This document shows positions 1 to 11,228 of a stretch of 64,000 nucleotides of DNA, one piece after another. Source of the DNA: Alisma plantago-aquatica (taxonomy: Eukaryota; Streptophyta; Magnoliopsida; Alismatales; Alismataceae); contig OY856411.1 in assembly GCA_963693085.1 (NCBI GenBank), positions 64,477,001 through 64,541,000 on the forward strand. The letters run 5' to 3'. Numbering within the stretch: the stretch's first letter is position 1; each line of letters begins with the position of its first letter. A program made the position numbers and the translations under genes. The notes beneath the pieces are model-generated. The model saw only the letters and a program-made list of their open reading frames with translations, did not search any database and had not been told where the DNA came from.

Positions 1-29
1 GATAAGTTTAGGTGTCCTAAGGCATGTCC

Positions 30-37
30 TATTTATA
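30..37 (-). promoter_or_regulatory. TATA box of minus-strand LTR
   Basis: TATAAATA on the minus strand followed by GGA, identical in its core to the TATA box of the next LTR (1545-1552). Confidence 0.55.
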
Positions 38-167
38 GGAATGGCCTACAAGTTCTTAAGGACGTTCTAGACACTTTCTAGGGGGTTCTAAGTGCTTAAC
101 TAGCCGTTAGGTACAAGTTGGTCGCATTAGCAACGGCTAGTTAATTAATTCTACAGTTGCTGTCAGA

Positions 168-373
168 GTCCACCTCGGTCGAGGAATTGTCGACCGAGAC
201 ACCTACTCGGTCGAGGATTTGTCGACCGACAGGCTCTCTGGATCAAGTGTTTGCAACGTTCATCTCCAACTGCCAACTACCTTGTCAACTGTGCCTAACG
301 GCTACTTGGGTCTTTCTCGGTCGAGAAGTTTGTCGACCGAGAGTGTCTTGGTCGAGGAGTTTGTCGACCGAGA
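168..373. repeat. Array of inverted repeats around GTCGAC in LTR U3
   Basis: Four units of CTCGGTCGA and TCGACCGAG arms (9 bp, some decayed) separated by 7-8 bases, at about 172-207, 209-230, 317-342 and 347-373. Each could form a short hairpin. The array lies upstream (minus strand) of the TATA box at 30-37. Confidence 0.8.
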
Positions 374-746
374 TTTACCCTGTTTCAATGTTTCAATTAA
401 AGTACTAAGTGTGTATGTGAGTGTGCATATGTGACACTATTGAAGGGGATGACCTATCTAAGTGTGGTGATTAGCTAGGGAAGATCTAATGCTTGATTTA
501 CATGAATTCTAAGTACTTGTACATTATATATTTGTACAAGTTTACAATTGATTACATTTCATGAAATTTAAAAATATTCAAGCGTATAGATTCCCTTGTA
601 CTTTGTCATCCACCTTATTCCTGCAACACTCAAGTAGCACGTTAGATCAACAAGAATGAAATGTTTGTCATCATCGAAACAAAGGGATTTATCATAATGT
701 CAATTTAGCCAACACTTCTTGTCTCATGGGAGATTGTTGGAGAAGA

Positions 747-766
747 TCCTTATCTCTAATACCACT
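747..766 (-). promoter_or_regulatory. Degenerate primer-binding site
   Basis: Immediately after the LTR end the minus strand reads AGTGGTATTAGAGATAAGG, differing by two or three bases from the usual TGGTATCAGAGC complement of initiator tRNA-Met. Confidence 0.65.
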
Positions 767-1544
767 TGTTGGATCTAGTGCTCTAGAATGGGAGGGTGAA
801 TAGAGCTTCAAAAATTCTCACAAGATAGATTAGACCTTCAAATTATATCAATTTTAAACCAATAGATTAAGTGCATTTTGAAGTCTTAAATAACAAGCAT
901 ATCAAGAACGAGAGGAATTGAAAACAAGCACTTGACAAGGTCATTTAGAGTGGTTCCACTCGCCAAACTAGGAGAGAGTCAATCCACTACCTAGAGAGGT
1001 CAACCTCTAGGACTTTGCAAGTACTTTCCTCTATATATTCACCAATTAGAGTTACAACAAAAGACCACCAAAGGACTTACCCATCCAAACATCAAGAGTC
1101 TTCCACCTTACCAAGGACTTACATCACTTTCCTAGAGTCTTTCTGCCTTCTTCCAAGGACTTACCCACTCTTGCACAAGTCTTCAGCCTTCAAGGGATTT
1201 TCCTACTCTTCTTCAATTTTAGCCTTTGCCTTCTCCTTATCCTGGAGAAGAGCTTCACCTCTTCTTTAGCCTTAAAGAAGAACAACAACAGCTCCACCTT
1301 CACCTCGGAGTATCTTTCTTCACCTTTGCTTCGTGGAGGAAAGGGGTAGGGAAGATGGAATGGAATGAGAGATTTACAAGAACAAGGAAGTAGATCTCTT
1401 ACAACTGGCATATCTTACTCATAATCATGAAATGAAGTGCAAACTAGAGAAAGAAAGGGGCTCAAGGAGTTGCAACACACTCAACTCTAGCAAGGACTTA
1501 GAATAGCATGAATGAGCAAAATTGGAATGAACTCCAAGGGGTCC

Positions 1545-1552
1545 TATTTATA
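1545..1552 (-). promoter_or_regulatory. TATA box of LTR 767-2234
   Basis: TATAAATA on the minus strand, followed by a CA-containing probable start region; it sits downstream of the palindrome array, as expected for the U3/R boundary. Confidence 0.6.
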
Positions 1553-1756
1553 GTTGTGGGTGTTCCCTTGAGTGTGGGATCACTTAGGGTCAAAATATAT
1601 CCATTTTCCAAGTTGAAATGGATCTATTCTAGCCCAAAACAACTCACCAATGGTTATACTAACTTTTTCTACATTTTTCATATAGTAGATTTAGTCAAGT
1701 TTCAATAAAGGTAACTTGACTGATCCACTAAATGAAAAAGTCAATTTTCAAACTAT

Positions 1757-1911
1757 CGATCGAGTTTGTTCTGGGAAACTCGATCGATGAGATAAAATTA
1801 GTTTTGCTCCGTGAGTTAGTCAGTGGAGTTCTGTGAGTGTGCAACTCGACCGATGGGTCATCTTTAGAAAATCCATCACAGGATTGGTCGAGTTTCCAAC
1901 TCGATCGATAA
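1757..1911. repeat. Palindrome array around CGATCGA in LTR U3
   Basis: A near-perfect inverted repeat with 13 bp arms (ATCGATCGAGTTT and AAACTCGATCGAT) lies at about 1757-1789. Diverged copies with ACTCGACCGAT, TTGGTCGAGTT and ACTCGATCGAT follow at 1841-1911. Confidence 0.8.
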
Positions 1912-2234
1912 ATAGCCTGTGACAAATTTTCTAAGTTGACATTTGAGTGATTAAACCTTGGAATTAAGTGTCCCTTATTTTTCTCATCTTAGTTACAAGT
2001 GATATCATCTATACAAGTGATTACAAAAAATATCTAAGGTCATTTGGAGTGATTTCCCAAATTGCACACTACATTGCTTTTGACTTGAACTTGAACAAGC
2101 TAGGACTTGTGTAATTGTTTCTTTTTATGTACCTAAAGCCTAAAATCAATCTTGAACAAACATATTAGATGCATAGGAATGGAATGGTTCATTCATTATC
2201 AAAATATAGGCAATGTATAACTCTCAAGTCAACA

Positions 2235-2541
2235 TTCTCCCCCTTTTGACAATGACTAACCATTCCTCAATCATATTGAAAAGGATATTTAAGTTATACC
2301 TTTGCCTTGTGAATTGTAAGGGAATTCAAGATTTTGAACATTGTGAATTACTCTCCCTCAATTTATGCTTACTTTAACCTGCATAGTTAGTCTATCTACA
2401 CAAAGCAACATGACATATATACTATATGGTCCTTTAGCAAGTCACATGATAAAGCATATAATGAACAAGAAAAGGATCACATAGGCAATAAAAACAATAT
2501 GGTTGAGTTTTCAAAACATTTAACTTCTCTCCCCCTTTTGA
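2235..2541 (-). promoter_or_regulatory. Two polypurine tracts upstream of a 3' LTR
   Basis: On the minus strand GTCAAAAGGGGGAGA occurs directly before the LTR (2235-2250) and again at 2529-2541. Repeated polypurine tracts of this form are known from Sirevirus 3' untranslated regions. The ~280 bp between them shows no reading frame that I can support. Confidence 0.65.
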
Positions 2542-2975
2542 CATTACAAAAAAGGAAGGGGTAGAAGAGTAGAAAAAATAGTTCTTTGCCAAGCACAACC
2601 AAGCAAAAATCCATAACATACAATCTCAAAGCATACACCAAACAGAGATGAGAGAAACAAACGATCTAATTCATAATCAAAATATGGTAAAACATGGCAC
2701 CAACTCATCAGATATAGTAAGTCAAAGAGTAACTGTACAATAGATTAAGCTTACAACACAGAGAACAAGTTATCAAAAACAACTACATGGCAAAACGATG
2801 AAAGCTATATGATGAAATAGTACATCTCAAAATATGTGCCAAGATGTTTTTAATACAAAATAGCCTATATATATATATATGATCAACAACTAGACTAAAA
2901 ACTAGAACAACTAACATCTAGGTCATCTATGTCTACATCATCAGTATCAAAGGCATCAGGCTCGTAGTCGCCATC
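2542..2975. other. Non-coding stretch between PPT and acidic frame
   Basis: A+T-rich, with a short (AT)n run near 2867-2880. No gene seen. Probably retroelement 3' untranslated sequence. Confidence 0.4.
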
Positions 2976-3257
2976 TCATTCTAATGGTGCAACAACATCA
3001 CCAGATTCACCAACAAAGCCATCAGAGCCATCATCTGAAGCATCACCATCATCCTCATCAACTTCCACATCAGCAACCTCCTCATCAGCCTGGTCTGGCA
3101 TCTCTTCATCAGTAGAGGGATCGAAACCATGACCGGGCCAACGTGCATTATGCTTATCCCAGGACATACCAAGAGCATGGATCTCATTGTCCTGTGGGAA
3201 GGAAGGAGAAAAACTATCGAGGCTAGCAAGCAGAGTGGCCAAGGGGCTAGCTGCCAT
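2976..3257 (-). CDS. Acidic 93-residue reading frame, probable retroelement remnant
   Basis: An ATG-started frame of 93 codons on the minus strand. The first 55 residues are mixed; the rest is strongly acidic (runs of Asp and Glu with Val and Ala), from about residue 49 onward. It lies upstream of the polypurine tracts, in the place where Sireviruses often hold an extra, sometimes envelope-like, frame. I do not recognise a domain. Upstream in-frame sequence is proline-rich and interrupted. It is probably the tail of a decayed retroelement protein rather than a host gene, and it could also be chance in low-complexity sequence. Confidence 0.3.
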   Translation of the reverse strand: MAASPLATLLASLDSFSPSFPQDNEIHALGMSWDKHNARWPGHGFDPSTDEEMPDQADEEVADVEVDEDDGDASDDGSDGFVGESGDVVAPLE

Positions 3258-3542
3258 AGGAAGTACACCAGGGGTAGATCCACCAGTAGTAGGGGGTGCA
3301 ACAGTGGAGGTGCAGGTGGAGGGGTAGGTTAAAAGTGATCACATGCATATGATGCATAGTCACCTCCTGGGTAGGGTTGTAGGTAGGGTAGGGGTGTGAA
3401 CAATATATGTTCATGTTGGATATAATGGAGCATAGGTCCTGATGCATGTGCTCCTAAACCTGAAGGTTGTATGCCTATTGATGCATCATGTAGCCCATAA
3501 GGGTTTCATTTGACACATGGAAAATCACATCAGCATTCCAAC

Positions 3543-3719
3543 TATATACAAAGGCAGTTCCATCTCATACTAGAGATTGTACAACAAGGAGATATGAAGA
3601 TTTGTGGATTACCAACCAAGAACAATGTTGTTGACCCCTTGACTAAAGCACTCTCATAGAAGAAGCATGATGGTCATGTTAGATCACTTAGATTGAGATT
3701 CATGAGTGATTGGATCTAA
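3543..3719 (+). pseudogene. Copia polyprotein C-terminus (RNase H tail), broken
   Basis: One frame encodes the characteristic end of Copia RNase H: a QQGD motif, then ICGLPTKNNVVDPLTKAL (the NxVDPLTKPL-type signature) and a terminal FMSDWI before TAA at 3717-3719. One in-frame TAG follows the LTKALS motif. Upstream of about 3540 the frame ends abruptly, so the rest of pol has been lost. It sits directly before a polypurine tract and an LTR start, the normal position for this domain. Confidence 0.85.
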
Positions 3720-3721
3720 GT

Positions 3722-3734
3722 GCAAGTGGGAGTT
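3722..3734 (+). promoter_or_regulatory. Polypurine tract of Copia remnant
   Basis: GCAAGTGGGAGTT directly before TGTTGC, matching the PPT of the complete Copia element (30979-30992) almost base for base. Confidence 0.8.
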
Positions 3735-5655
3735 TGTTGCTATGTATGCCCAGAGAGCCAATCATATGATGATTGTAATGGCATAGCTTGTAAATGATTT
3801 GATCGATAATAAAGGCTTGCTTCCAATTTTTTCATTTTTATTCAATTATGAGATTATGAAGTAACTTAATAAATGTCTAAAGAATGATATTACTAAATGA
3901 TGTATATCTTCAAGTGCGTGACTTGAACAATGAGATTATATGAATGTCAAGAGTACATACATTCTTATTATGTCCCTAGTCAGATGTTATTGTCTCAGGC
4001 TAATAGACATCAATAACACATAAGACTAGAATGTGTGTGATTGATGATACAATCTCATCGATCATGATATGCGATATCAAATCAAGAACATAGATACTTG
4101 TTAGGGAACAATGTATCAGACTGACCCACCATGAGAGTAACACACAAAAACCATTACAATGGTAGTCATAGTTAGATTTCATAGTGTTGGTGGTGATTGT
4201 GGTTCTTAAACCTAAAGTCACTACACTAATCACATGTCATTTGGTGTGCTTTAACATCATCCACGATAGTCCTGAATAAGGATTATCATAAAGGTCATGA
4301 CTGGGTGCACTATGACACTTGGGGATGATTGAGAGTGATTTACATGGCATTTGTCCCTCCTATGGGAGTAATATATCCTGGCCAATTGATTAGAGAGATT
4401 GGGAGAAGCATGGCCATGTACGTGTGAGTCAACATGTGATATTGAGATTACATATATCTCATACATTTTGGTATAGCAAGGAATAGAGATTAAATGTTGA
4501 AGAGGATGATTGCTCCAAGCCTTGAGTTCAATCTGGATATTATTGATAAAGGAACTATACAAAAACTGCAACACCAATCCCTGATTGTAGGTTGAAGTTT
4601 TTCTCCAACTTTCCATTTACTTGGGTAGAAATTATGTGTGACCAGGCACCACTCTTTGCTTGTGATGACATAAGTAGTTATGGACATTCACTGCCAATGT
4701 ACTATGGGACCTATAGGGTCGCACACATAGGATAGATCTAAAAGAGGATTTTTGGTCATGAATGATAACTAAATTAATTACTAAAGTGTTGAGGTATTTG
4801 ATTAAAACATTAATTGACTGACTATAATACCAATCGATCAGTTCATGTGATGAAATGACCAGTTGGAGTGTCGGGTTGATTGAGTTTTGAATGAGTTGAG
4901 GAGTGAACTGACTGGTTCGTGGTGCAATTTGAATTCATCAAATATTAGTACTGACATCATGCCATGCATTATTTGGATTAGAATTGTCAATTCATATGCG
5001 ATTGGGAAACATGGCAAAATGAGCAGTTAACATGGTGAACCAATCAGCTTGCATGCCAACCGATCAGTTCACTCAACGAACCGAAATTCATAAGATTTTG
5101 GTCCCTTCCACTCCCACACAGACTAAAAATCCTAACCCTAACCCTTCTATAAATAGAGGGGTACTGGGGATTCTCAGACACATCAATTGTCTCTTACAAA
5201 AATTTTGTCTTCTTTGGTTGTGGTAACCGAGAGAACCCGTACAAGTCCTACCTGATAAATGGAGGGATATTAAGGGAGAACAATTGTGGAAGAGCAAGTT
5301 GGTGACTAGTATACCAACATGAGGGATAACTCCTTCATGTCCGTTCTGATAGGATGACATGAGTTTTAGGCGGTCTGTGTGGACTTCTCTAGATGTGTGG
5401 ATACTTTTCCTGCTAGGAGGACAATGTCAGTCTACTATCCATAGTGAAGTGTAGGAGCCATCGCAGATGTCGTCTGAGTGCAACTAGAAGACAGGTGCAT
5501 AACTACAACAATGAGGATATTTTCATTATCCTTGCACCAAGACCAGGTATATCCTCGAAACCATCCTTTCCATTATATAGTTATTGATGCGATCTGTTGG
5601 TTTAATGGGGAATATAGAAGTAAAGTTTTTATTTCTGCTTCCTACCTGATGTCAT
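3735..5655 (+). mobile_element. 3' LTR of a Copia element related to 24106-33210
   Basis: Starts TGTTGCTATGTATGCCC, closely matching the start of the complete Copia LTRs. It keeps the same order of landmarks: CACAAGACTAGA-type block, the motif region with CCGATCAGTTCA words (4828-5075), a TATA box at 5148-5155, GGGGTACTGGGG after it, and the GTGGTAACCGAGAGA block. Similarity fades near 5655 without a clear CA end, so the LTR is truncated or its end has diverged. It is an older or sister family of the complete element. Confidence 0.75.
5148..5155 (+). promoter_or_regulatory. TATA box of Copia LTR
   Basis: TATAAATA followed by GAGGGGTACTGGGG; the equivalent position in the complete Copia LTRs is TATATATAGGGGTATTGGGG. 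Confidence 0.6.
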
Positions 5656-6399
5656 ATTCCCTGATATATGCTAATGACCTATTCAACACGTCCAATGACC
5701 AGTCTTACTACCTCTTTGATTCTATATATCTAAGGGGCATACTACAGAGTTCAATCTAAATTGCTATGATTGAGGGCGATCTCCAATGGCGTGTTTTCTG
5801 GTTTGATCTTGTTGGTCGCCAATAGGTTGTTATCAATGCTCCAAGGTAGTTCTTTTTAGTTCTACATTCTCCTTATACTCCAATGAAGAAATTGAACAGT
5901 GAAAATGTTTCTTAAAATTCTTACTTCTCTTTTCAACACAGATGCATTCAAAAGTGTTTGTTTTATTATTGGGACAAGGTCTCGTTGTGGCTATTCTTCC
6001 GATGAGGGGGTGTTCAAGATGATCACATGTTGTCTTAATTTTTTCCCTAGTGGAATGTCTAGGATGTCTTTCTCTTTCACTTCTTTCTGAGTTGTTAAAC
6101 AGACACATGTAAGTGTGATGTTGTCATCCATTAGGGATGAGATGACCTATAAAGCATCAAACCTCACCATTAAGATCCGTAGAGGTTTCCACACAAATAT
6201 CTTGCCTCTAGGGTTTAACACCCTAAGAAAGAATATTAACATGATATAGTGCCTTTTCCTCTTAAATGAAGGTATCATTTGGGTGATTTTGTTGTTCCAT
6301 AATTTTTGTCATTGAATTTGTTGTCAAAATCATGGTTTATAAACCCTACCTATCATTTATATTAGTTTGAAAGTATGGTGCACACCTTTTATATAATTT
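5656..6399. other. Unassigned sequence
   Basis: No convincing gene. Short frames on both strands around 5833-6108 overlap each other and match nothing I recognise. Confidence 0.4.
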
Positions 6400-6799
6400 T
6401 ACTATTTCATGTCAAAACAAAAAAAATTATGACTTGACATGATAGTTTGTATTATTCTCTTCAAAAATTTCTTCATGATTTTTCCCACATCTTCAACCTT
6501 TTTTTTTCTAGAAAGTATGTCGAGATTGTTGTACATTTCTTAGTACCAAATAGGGTCAACCGCGTATTTAAAATCCAACCATAAATTTAATCTAGACTTT
6601 TTTCAAGCAAGATGACATCAATAAATTTATATGTAAACCAATCCATAAGGAGATGACATCAGTGTGCATGCCTAATATATTTTTTACATTCCTTTTGTTG
6701 CTATAATCAAATATAAAATTAACAAATAAATTAATATGCAAAATATATTCACTAATCTAGAAGTAATATAAATGATTTGGTATTTGAACATATTAACAA

Positions 6800-8690
6800 C
6801 CTATACAATTTGATACTATGTAGATTGAAGAAACCTTATGAATATGCCCTTGGTATTATTTATAGTCATACAAAACCCTTGGACTTTGAAGGAATAAAGT
6901 TTCTATGTCTGTATTTTGCAAATAGACTATTTAGTTATAATTGACAAATATAAACCTTTTGTTAGTTATAGACTATTTCTCTGTCGCAGCTCCTTAGTTT
7001 CTGGAATACAATGAATTTTTTTTACTTATAAATACTTTTTTTGTTTATTTTGTACCAAAATCTTGGTATATATCCCAAATTATCATGTATATTTGTTTGA
7101 TTAAATTGTTCACCTCATGTATAGTACACTAGTTCATTTCAAAACAACAAAAACAATTGTGACTTGACATGATAGTTTTTGTTATTCTATCCAAAATTTA
7201 ATTCTTTGTTTTCCTCACATCTCCAACCTATTTCATTTGCTAGCATGTAGAAAAGGATCCATATTCTTTGAATAAAATATGCAGATTGAAGATACATTAT
7301 GAATATGTGTCTGTTATTATTTACAGTCATGCAAAACCCTTGGACTTCGAATCTATAAAGTTTTTATTTCTGTATTTTGAAGATAGACTATTTAGTTATA
7401 ACTGAAAAACATAAACCTTTTACTAGTTATAGACTATTTCTCTGCCGCAACTCCTTAGTTTCTGGAATACAATGAATTTTTTACTTATAAATACTATTTT
7501 TGTTAAATTTTGTACCAAAATCATGGTCTATAATCCCAAATTATCATGTATATTAGATTATTTAAATTTTTGCACCTCCTATATACTTCACTAGTTCATT
7601 TCAAAAAAACAAAAACAATTATGACTTGACATGATAGTTTTTATTGTTTATCCAAAATTTAATTCTTAGTTTTCCTTACATCTCCAACCTGTTGCTTTTG
7701 CTAGCATGTCCACAATGATGTACGTTTTTTGCAGAAAATATGTAGATTGAAGAAACCATATGAATACGTGCCTAGTATTGTTTGTAGTCATGCAAAACCC
7801 TTGGATTTTGAACGCATAAAGTTTCTATTTCTATATTTTGCAGATAGACTATTTAGTTATAACTGACAAACATAAATATTTTATTAGTTATAGACTATTT
7901 CTCTGCCGCAACTCCTTATTTTTTGAAATACAATGAATTTTGTTGACTTACAAATACTTTTTTTGTTAACTTTTATACCAAAATTATGGTCTATAATCCC
8001 AAATTATCATGTATATTAGTTTAATTAAAAAAATTCACCTCCTATACACTTCACTAGTTCATTTCAAAATAACAAAAATGATTATGACTTGTCATGATAG
8101 TTTTATTATTCTATCCAAAATTTAATTCTTCACTTTCCTCACATCTCCAACATGTTTCTTTTGCTAGCATGTCGATAATGATGTACATTCTTTGTATAAA
8201 ATATGTAGATTGAAGAAACCTTATGAATATGCGCTGGTATTAATTATAGTCACGCAAAACCCTTAGACTTTGAACAATTAAAGTTTCTATTTCTGTATTT
8301 TGCAGATAGACTATTTAATTATAATTGACAAACATAAAACTTTTGATAGTTATAAACCATTTCTCTATCGCAACTCCTTAGTTTTTGGAATACAATGGAC
8401 TTTTTTTACTTATAAATACTTTTTGTTAAATTTTATATCAAAGTCATGGTCTATAATCCGAAATCATCATGTATATTAGTTTAATTAGATTTTTGCACCT
8501 CCTATATACTTCACTAGTCCATTTCAAAACAACAAAACAATTATGACTTGACATGATAGTTTTTATTTTTATCCAAAATTTAATTCCTAGTTTTCCTCAC
8601 ATCTCCAACCTGTTTCTTTTTGCTAGCCTGTCGAAAATGTACATTCTTTGCATAAAATAGGTTCATTATGTATTCGATAAAACTACCATT
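6800..8690. repeat. Tandem array, ~460 bp period, three to four units
   Basis: The landmark GACTTGACATGATAG recurs at about 7162, 7624, 8086 and 8544. A second landmark, TAGACTATTTCTCTG-type followed by CGCAACTCC, recurs at about 6967, 7431, 7894 and 8353. Spacing is 459-465 bp. Units differ by substitutions and small indels. A single equivalent unit is present in the other duplication copy (about 12240-12500), so the array expanded locally. Confidence 0.85.
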
Positions 8691-8819
8691 TGAAATGCAA
8701 CCTTAAATTAAATCTAGATTTTACTTGAACTTATCAAGAAATGTGTCATGTATGAAATTATATTTAAACCAATCCATAATGGGATGCCATCAATATGAAT
8801 GTCTAATATAATTTCGACA

Positions 8820-8985
8820 ATTACCCGACCTGTGTAGCGAGGATGGTTGTGCATGGTAGGTCCTCTCCAAGGGACCCAGGTTCAAACATCCCTTTACGCA
8901 AATTAGTTAACACCCTTGGAGTCATCGAGGCTCTGGCATGCTCTTTATGGGAGGGGGGAGACCAATGTCTCTTCTAACTCAAAAA
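8820..8985 (+). mobile_element. tRNA-type SINE
   Basis: A ~165 bp G+C-richer insert in A+T-rich DNA. It has a tRNA-like head with a plausible A box (TAGCGAGGATGG, ~8835) and a B box (GGTTCAAACATCC, 8879-8891), then a body with GGAGTCATCGAGGCTCTGG and an A-rich tail (8981-8987). It is flanked by a ~15 bp imperfect target duplication, AATATAATTTCGACA (8805-8819) and AATATAATTTTGATA (8986-9000). The other duplication copy has the uninterrupted site at 12560-12574. The family name is not assigned. Confidence 0.78.
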
Positions 8986-9213
8986 AATATAATTTTGATA
9001 TTTTTTTGTGATACTAGAATCGAATATTAAATTTCCAATGAAGTTAATACATAAAATATATTCACTTAATAGATTTCCTTAATTTAGAAGTAGTATAAAT
9101 GATTTGGGATTTGAATACATATTTAATCTTCTTCTTTAACAACATAGTACAATTCAACAACCATCTCGATTAAGAAAACCTAATGAATATGCATATGAAA
9201 TTGTGTTTATAGT

Positions 9214-9221
9214 CATACAAA
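9214..9221 (+). repeat. hAT left target-site duplication
   Basis: CATACAAA, identical to 10955-10962. Confidence 0.85.
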
Positions 9222-9222
9222 T

Positions 9223-10954
9223 CAGCGGCGGATCTTCTGTAAGACTAGGGGTCCACGCCCCCCCCCAAGATTTTTAAAAATTAACGAATATGTTTGGGTT
9301 GAAAGTTGTTAATTTATCTACTTTGTTGCATTTGACCATTTCTAATTTGATACCCCTCAAAGAGTTTTTCGTTGATGGTTCTTTTATACTATTCAAGTTA
9401 AACATACAATAAAAATTCTCTATTATTTTAACTCCTTTTTTATATTTACTTACTAAATTAATGAATTTGAAGATTTTGTTTGTTTGTGTTGTTTTACAAT
9501 TACGAAATAAAGTTCTTGTCTTATTTCCTATTACAATTTCTATTTTGCTTTGATTTTAAAAAATTAATGAATATGGTTTAGTCTAAAGGTGTTAATTAAT
9601 CTACTTTATTGTATTCATAGTTTCTTATTTGATAAGCTCCCCCAAGAGTTTTTACTAATGGTTCTTTTATACATTCTAAGTTAAATGATGCAATAAAAAT
9701 CTCTATCATTTTGACTCCTCTCTGACAATTACTCGATAATTTATTGCGCTCATAGATTCCTTTTCAGTTTGGTGGGCTTTTACAATTGCGAAGATGATTT
9801 CTAGTGCTATCGCCTAATATAATTTGTATTTTATATTGATTTTGTAGTGTAATTTTTCTCTCACTCCTTTGGACTTTGGTAATAATTATTATCCAAAAAA
9901 ACAAACATAAATATTGAATGTGTCAAACTTTATGTTTTGTAAAACAAACGTTAACATAACTTGTTAGATATAGTTAGACATGAGTATTTTCATACAGGAT
10001 TTCACATCATTACTCAAACTCCTCTTTCAATATTATTTAAGCGACCAACAAAATCTTTGAAAACGGGTTTCATCTTCCTTTTTTGAACATACATTGGTAT
10101 GCACAACAACACAGATTAAAGAGAGACAAAGTCGATTCTTATATCCAATTCTTGGATAAAAAAATTCATTATTCACCATCCACATATCAAGGAGTGAGGG
10201 AAACATCTTGTAAGTCATCGTGTCCTTGATTTTATTGATTTATCATACGTGTAGTTTTATATAACTTGTTTATTTTCCTCTATAACTGTTGAAAATTTGT
10301 TTATATTAACTTTGCATCGCAGTAGCATAACTTACAACATATAACTATTGAAAGTTTGCCTCTTTTTTTAAATTATTACTCATCTAATTTCAATGATGAA
10401 AAAAAGTTGATTTGAGATATCAACTTTTTTATTTCATGGAACATGCTCCTACCAATCCAGATTTCATGAACCTTTTGACTATTTTAGATTTATGTTGTGC
10501 TCTAGCAAAAATTGAAAAGAACAAAATTCACATATGGCTACATATTGCTTGATAGATTGATCTGTCTGATTTTGACAATTATAGTCTCCATATCCACAAT
10601 AGAATGTGCATTGTCAGTGATGAAACTTATTAAGACAAAATTAGGCAACAAAATTGAAGATGAATTTCTCTCTAATAATCTCATTGTCCATATTGAAAGA
10701 GGGATAGCAAAGTCATTCGACACTAATTCTATTATTGTGGATTCTAAGAACATTAAAGAGAGAAATGCAATGCTTTCAAATTTTAGAGTTATATCATGTT
10801 ATTAACTTCAATATATTTTCTATTATAATCTAATCAATCATTGCACATCAAGTAAAAAAATTATTTTGAATCTTAGTTTTTTGAAATAGATACACTTGAC
10901 TACTTCATAATACATTACGACCCCCCTGATATTTCACTTCAAGATCCACCACTG
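9223..10954 (+). mobile_element. hAT-superfamily transposon, decayed
   Basis: A 1.73 kb insert with short terminal inverted repeats: the left end reads CAGCGGCGGATCTT and the right end, reverse-complemented, CAGTGGTGGATCTT. These fit the CAGTGGCGGA-type ends of plant hAT elements. An exact 8 bp target duplication CATACAAA flanks it (9214-9221 and 10955-10962), with one extra T on the left. It contains a remnant of the transposase dimerisation domain at 10512-10805. The sister duplication copy keeps the unoccupied CATACAAA site at 12780-12787. Confidence 0.88.
10512..10805 (+). pseudogene. hAT transposase C-terminal dimerisation domain (hATC) remnant
   Basis: About 95 codons matching the end of hAT transposases. 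The pattern is an aliphatic stretch, then the SISTIECALSVMKLIKTKLGNK motif region (family pattern ATxERxFSxMxxIKTxLRNK), then DEFLSNNLIVHIE (family pattern DxWLNDxLVxYIE). The key Arg of the ERxFS motif is replaced by Cys-Ala. There is no start codon and no upstream BED zinc finger or DDE core in frame, so this is a broken relic of a zinc-finger-MYM/TTF-like hAT transposase. It stays inside the 9223-10954 element in the expected 3' position. Confidence 0.82.
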
Positions 10955-10962
10955 CATACAAA
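10955..10962 (+). repeat. hAT right target-site duplication
   Basis: CATACAAA directly after the right terminal CACTG; the following ACCCTTAG continues the host repeat unit. Confidence 0.85.
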
Positions 10963-11228
10963 ACCCTTAGTTTTTGAACACATAAAGTTTCCCTGATTTG
11001 TATTTTGTAGAGATACATAGCTAACAAACATTAACTTTTTTGCTGCAGACTATTTCTCTACGGCAGCTCTTTGAAAAAAAGTTGAACTGATGAATAAGTT
11101 TGAATGAAAAATATTCAGTCATTTTTTCAATACCATCTATCGTAACAAAATTAACTAAATATTCTATATTTCTTTGTAAGAGAACTGATACATGTAAACA
11201 CATGAATTCATGTTGCTAGTTTGATCCA

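Larger units (their letters stand above)
1..714 (-). mobile_element. Sirevirus-like Copia LTR, truncated by the window edge
   Basis: Read on the minus strand this begins TGTTGGC at 714 and runs off the left edge. It contains an array of palindromic words (168-373) and then a TATA box (30-37), the same order seen in the neighbouring LTR. It starts only about 35 bp beyond the primer-binding site of the 767-2234 LTR, so it is either a separate insertion or part of a compound element. The far end and any internal region lie outside the window. Assignment as an LTR rests on the TG start, the promoter layout and the similarity of its organisation to the adjacent LTR. Confidence 0.55.
767..2234 (-). 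mobile_element. Sirevirus-like Copia LTR (complete)
   Basis: On the minus strand this 1468 bp segment begins TGTTGAC at 2234 and ends TCCAACA at 767, a canonical TG...CA LTR with short inverted ends. A polypurine tract (AAAAGGGGGAGA) abuts its 5' end and a degenerate tRNA-iMet primer site abuts its 3' end. It holds inverted repeats (1757-1911), then a TATA box (1545-1552), then a long R/U5 leader. Duplicated polypurine tracts upstream of the LTR are a known hallmark of Sireviruses (Maximus lineage), hence the family name. The presence of a PPT on one side and a PBS on the other means this single LTR joins internal sequence on both sides. Confidence 0.75.

Noticed and set aside
168..373. CRISPR-like array
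   Set aside because: Few units, hairpin words without uniform spacers, inside a plant LTR; CRISPR is not expected in plant nuclear DNA.
2981..3447. Overlapping short frames (106 and 66 codons) on the minus strand
   Set aside because: They overlap the acidic frame in other phases, are rich in Leu/Val/His from simple codon shadows, and show no domain.
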